Assembly (NCBI GenBank): GCA_030704615.1
Contig: CM060734.1
Coordinates: forward strand, 5,086,001-5,146,000
Length of the DNA: 60,000 nt
Reading direction: 5' to 3'
From: Takakia lepidozioides
Taxonomy: Eukaryota > Streptophyta > Takakiopsida > Takakiales > Takakiaceae
Each line of letters opens with the position of its first letter. Position 1 is the first letter of the stretch. Below, in pieces: positions 57,841 through 60,000 of the stretch. The translations under genes and the position numbers were made by a program. The notes below the pieces were generated by a model. The model did no database searches and was not told where the DNA came from. It was given only the letters and a program-made list of their open reading frames with translations.

Positions 57841-60000
57841 ATAAACCTCATAATTCCCCTCTCTCACCACTTATGAATCACATAGAGGCAGGTCCATAGA
57901 TAAATAAATGTCCTGAATTGATACCGGAGAGAAGATTTTTAAAAAACAATTCAATGCCCACCAATGCTGCCCAAAATCAGCAAGTGGATACACCCTATAG
58001 CACGGGTTATTTAAAACCACTTCTTTTTTACGAAAGGCACGACGCTACCCTAGTATAGGTGTACCATTGTCAGTCTGGCATATATGAGTATGAAGAGTTT
58101 CTAGATGAGGTACCTACCACGCTGGCATAACCGGATTAGTACCCCAAATTATTACTAGGTTAAGAACTTGGCTATACTATGTTGGTAACTGTTAATTTTG
58201 CCTACGTATTGAGATTTTGACCTAGTGTATTTAGGACCCACTGGTATCAACAGATTTTTTTCCCTGAGATAATTATAACCTGTTGGTTTCGAAAATATAC
58301 TTGCCGCCAATTCTAGCCATCAGCAGGTATATTGAAAATGCAATACCTCATATATGGTTAAAGTGAACCAATACACCCAACATTTAATCCTACAAACCAA
58401 ATTAAATTTTCCTCGCTTTATCTCTTAGAATTAAAGGGCCTTCCTCCCCTTTTTATTAAGAAAAAATAAAAAAATAGAATCATGAATAAACACTATGAAC
58501 ATATCATCCTAAAGAATGCAATTTGACCATATAAATATTGCTTGGATGTCTGAAGTTTTTCAATGACCTCAAAATTATCGTTGAGATAAGACATCTGTAA
58601 TTGCATCTTCGGAGGTAAGAAGTAAACAGACATGAAGTACAAATCAACTAGCTTCACAAGATGCCATTCTGCACACCAATAGTCACTTTGTTCAGTTAAA
58701 GTCAATGCACCTATCATAGTGAGAGATTCAGCGATGCTAGACTGTCGCAATTTTGTATATTTGTAAATATTTTATAAAGTTTTTATTCCCTTCCCTTCTC
58801 TCTCCACTTTTTGTCTGTTCCAATCATTTTATGATGTATATTTCGGAAACTTTTGCTATATTCTTTCTTCATTAATAAAAACTTAGTGAATTTATTTCCT
58901 TCACCCCTTCTAATAGCAATTATATCGGCTCTGATATATGCTATGTTAAAATCATAACATCTCTCTCCTCCTTTTAGCACTCAATTACTATTCGTCACTG
59001 GTAGTGCGGAGCATCGCGAAGCCCTAGTATTTATACAAATACCGAGTAATTTATATGGGAATTCCATACGTTCCAAGTGCAGGATATCAAGTTGAAAAGA
59101 GCAGGGCTGTGATAATTCAACGACCTCGAGGACAAGGAGGCGTGTTGAGAGAGAAAGAAAACATGAAAGAGTGCACCTCCACTATTTAAAGCTTGTGCGA
59201 CAAAGATTGTGATTATATGCGAGATTTATGTGTCAACGCCAGGAGAAAGAGATAGAGTTATTTGCATGTTACGAATCGAGGTTATTGAAAGAGAATCAAA
59301 CTTTTTTTCATTAGGTATTGTCTCTTTGTTAGCGTTTGAAGATTTGACAAGAGAGAGAGGGAGTCAGATTGCAGGTTTTCATTCCCTAAGCAGGCTTTGT
59401 GAAGGTAAGAGAAAAGTAGGGAAACAAACACGGACTAGGCGAGATGGGACAAGGCATGTGTGATTTCAATGCATTGTCGGGACCTCAACGTAAATTCTAG
59501 TAGTGTTAAGGGGAACATCACAAGGGACGTCAGGAATCATGGTAACCCGGAAGACTTGTGGGCCGCAAGGGGCCCAGTCACATTGTTCCCGAGGCTTTAC
59601 AAGCTCTCGTCTTCTCCAATACTCACCTCTTTCCGACAATTTTACCTGCAAACCTAAGCATCTAAGGGTAATTAGAGACGAAGAGTGTTCAAATTGGCCT
59701 GGAAGGTTTTCTTACAAGTACAAATCACCTCGTACTACAAGTTTCTCAGTATCTGACTTTGATAATCCTATATGTGAGAAGAAGAAAGCTTCGAGCGTGT
59801 CAAGTTATTTTACCACTAGTATGAAACTAGCTAGAAAATCGTTAGTTTTGATATATTGACATTTGGGATTGATCCAAGTGTCAATCCAGGGGCCAATACA
59901 TGTTTGGGCACCTGGCGTGGTTATCTTCACGGTGGGCTCATCTTTCTCGAGTTGAGCCTCACCGCGTCTAGCTATTGCGCCGTAGTGTGGATTCCCCATG
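57841..60000. other. AT-rich, no gene recognised
   Basis: 57900-59060 is strongly AT-rich. 59860-60000 is GC-richer, with an open minus-strand frame running off the window edge (59999-59805) that I cannot identify. It may be the edge of another repeat or gene. Confidence 0.5.

Noticed and set aside
59805-59999. Minus-strand frame at the window edge
   Set aside because: Cut by the window end and not recognisable; listed only as an open question.

Overview
This is a nuclear segment from a land plant. The evidence is spliced GT-AG genes with plant-type orthologues (an EF-hand LPEAT2-like acyltransferase, gamma-SNAP, a POD1/TAPT1-family membrane protein, an SKIP31-like F-box protein), the remnant of a DYW-type PPR gene, a plant L1-type LINE and a Ty3-type LTR retroelement. 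The species cannot be fixed from the sequence. Moderate introns of about 200-700 bp and the repeat style would suit a seed-free vascular plant as well as other lineages.

Layout. 1-8772 is a head-to-tail array of a ~1.95 kb unit (four full copies and one partial). 8773-14848 is a second array of a ~2.3 kb unit (two full copies and one partial) that carries a diverged piece of the first unit. 14849-22331 is a 5'-truncated, decayed Ty3-type element. What remains is the integrase C-terminal half, then a very long unusual coding extension (CCHC knuckle, globular domain, long coiled coil), a polypurine tract and a probable 3' LTR. 22985-25085 holds a minisatellite and three related ~310 bp modules with Pol III A/B-box-like sequence. 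25086-28430 shows nothing I can call a gene.

28431-55497 is the genic part. In order: LPEAT2-like acyltransferase (minus, 6 exons, 540 aa); gamma-SNAP (minus, one exon, 301 aa); TAPT1/POD1 family (plus, 11 exons, 771 aa, one intron of AT-AC U12 type), divergent from gamma-SNAP; an Old Yellow Enzyme family alkene reductase (minus, 7 exons, ~376 aa, with a 2-nt reading-frame break); a degenerate LINE (minus); and an SKIP31-like F-box gene (minus, 9 recognised exons, last exon not found, one 1-nt frame break). 57450-57840 is a dead DYW-domain remnant. The last 2 kb is AT-rich with no gene seen.

The genes do not form a pathway. Three of them (acyltransferase, gamma-SNAP, TAPT1) are housekeeping genes of the endomembrane system. 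Both frame breaks in otherwise well-conserved genes fall at short homopolymers, so assembly indels are as likely as real mutations. The most unusual items are the post-integrase coding extension of the retroelement, the AT-AC intron, and the two related tandem arrays with conserved hairpins.
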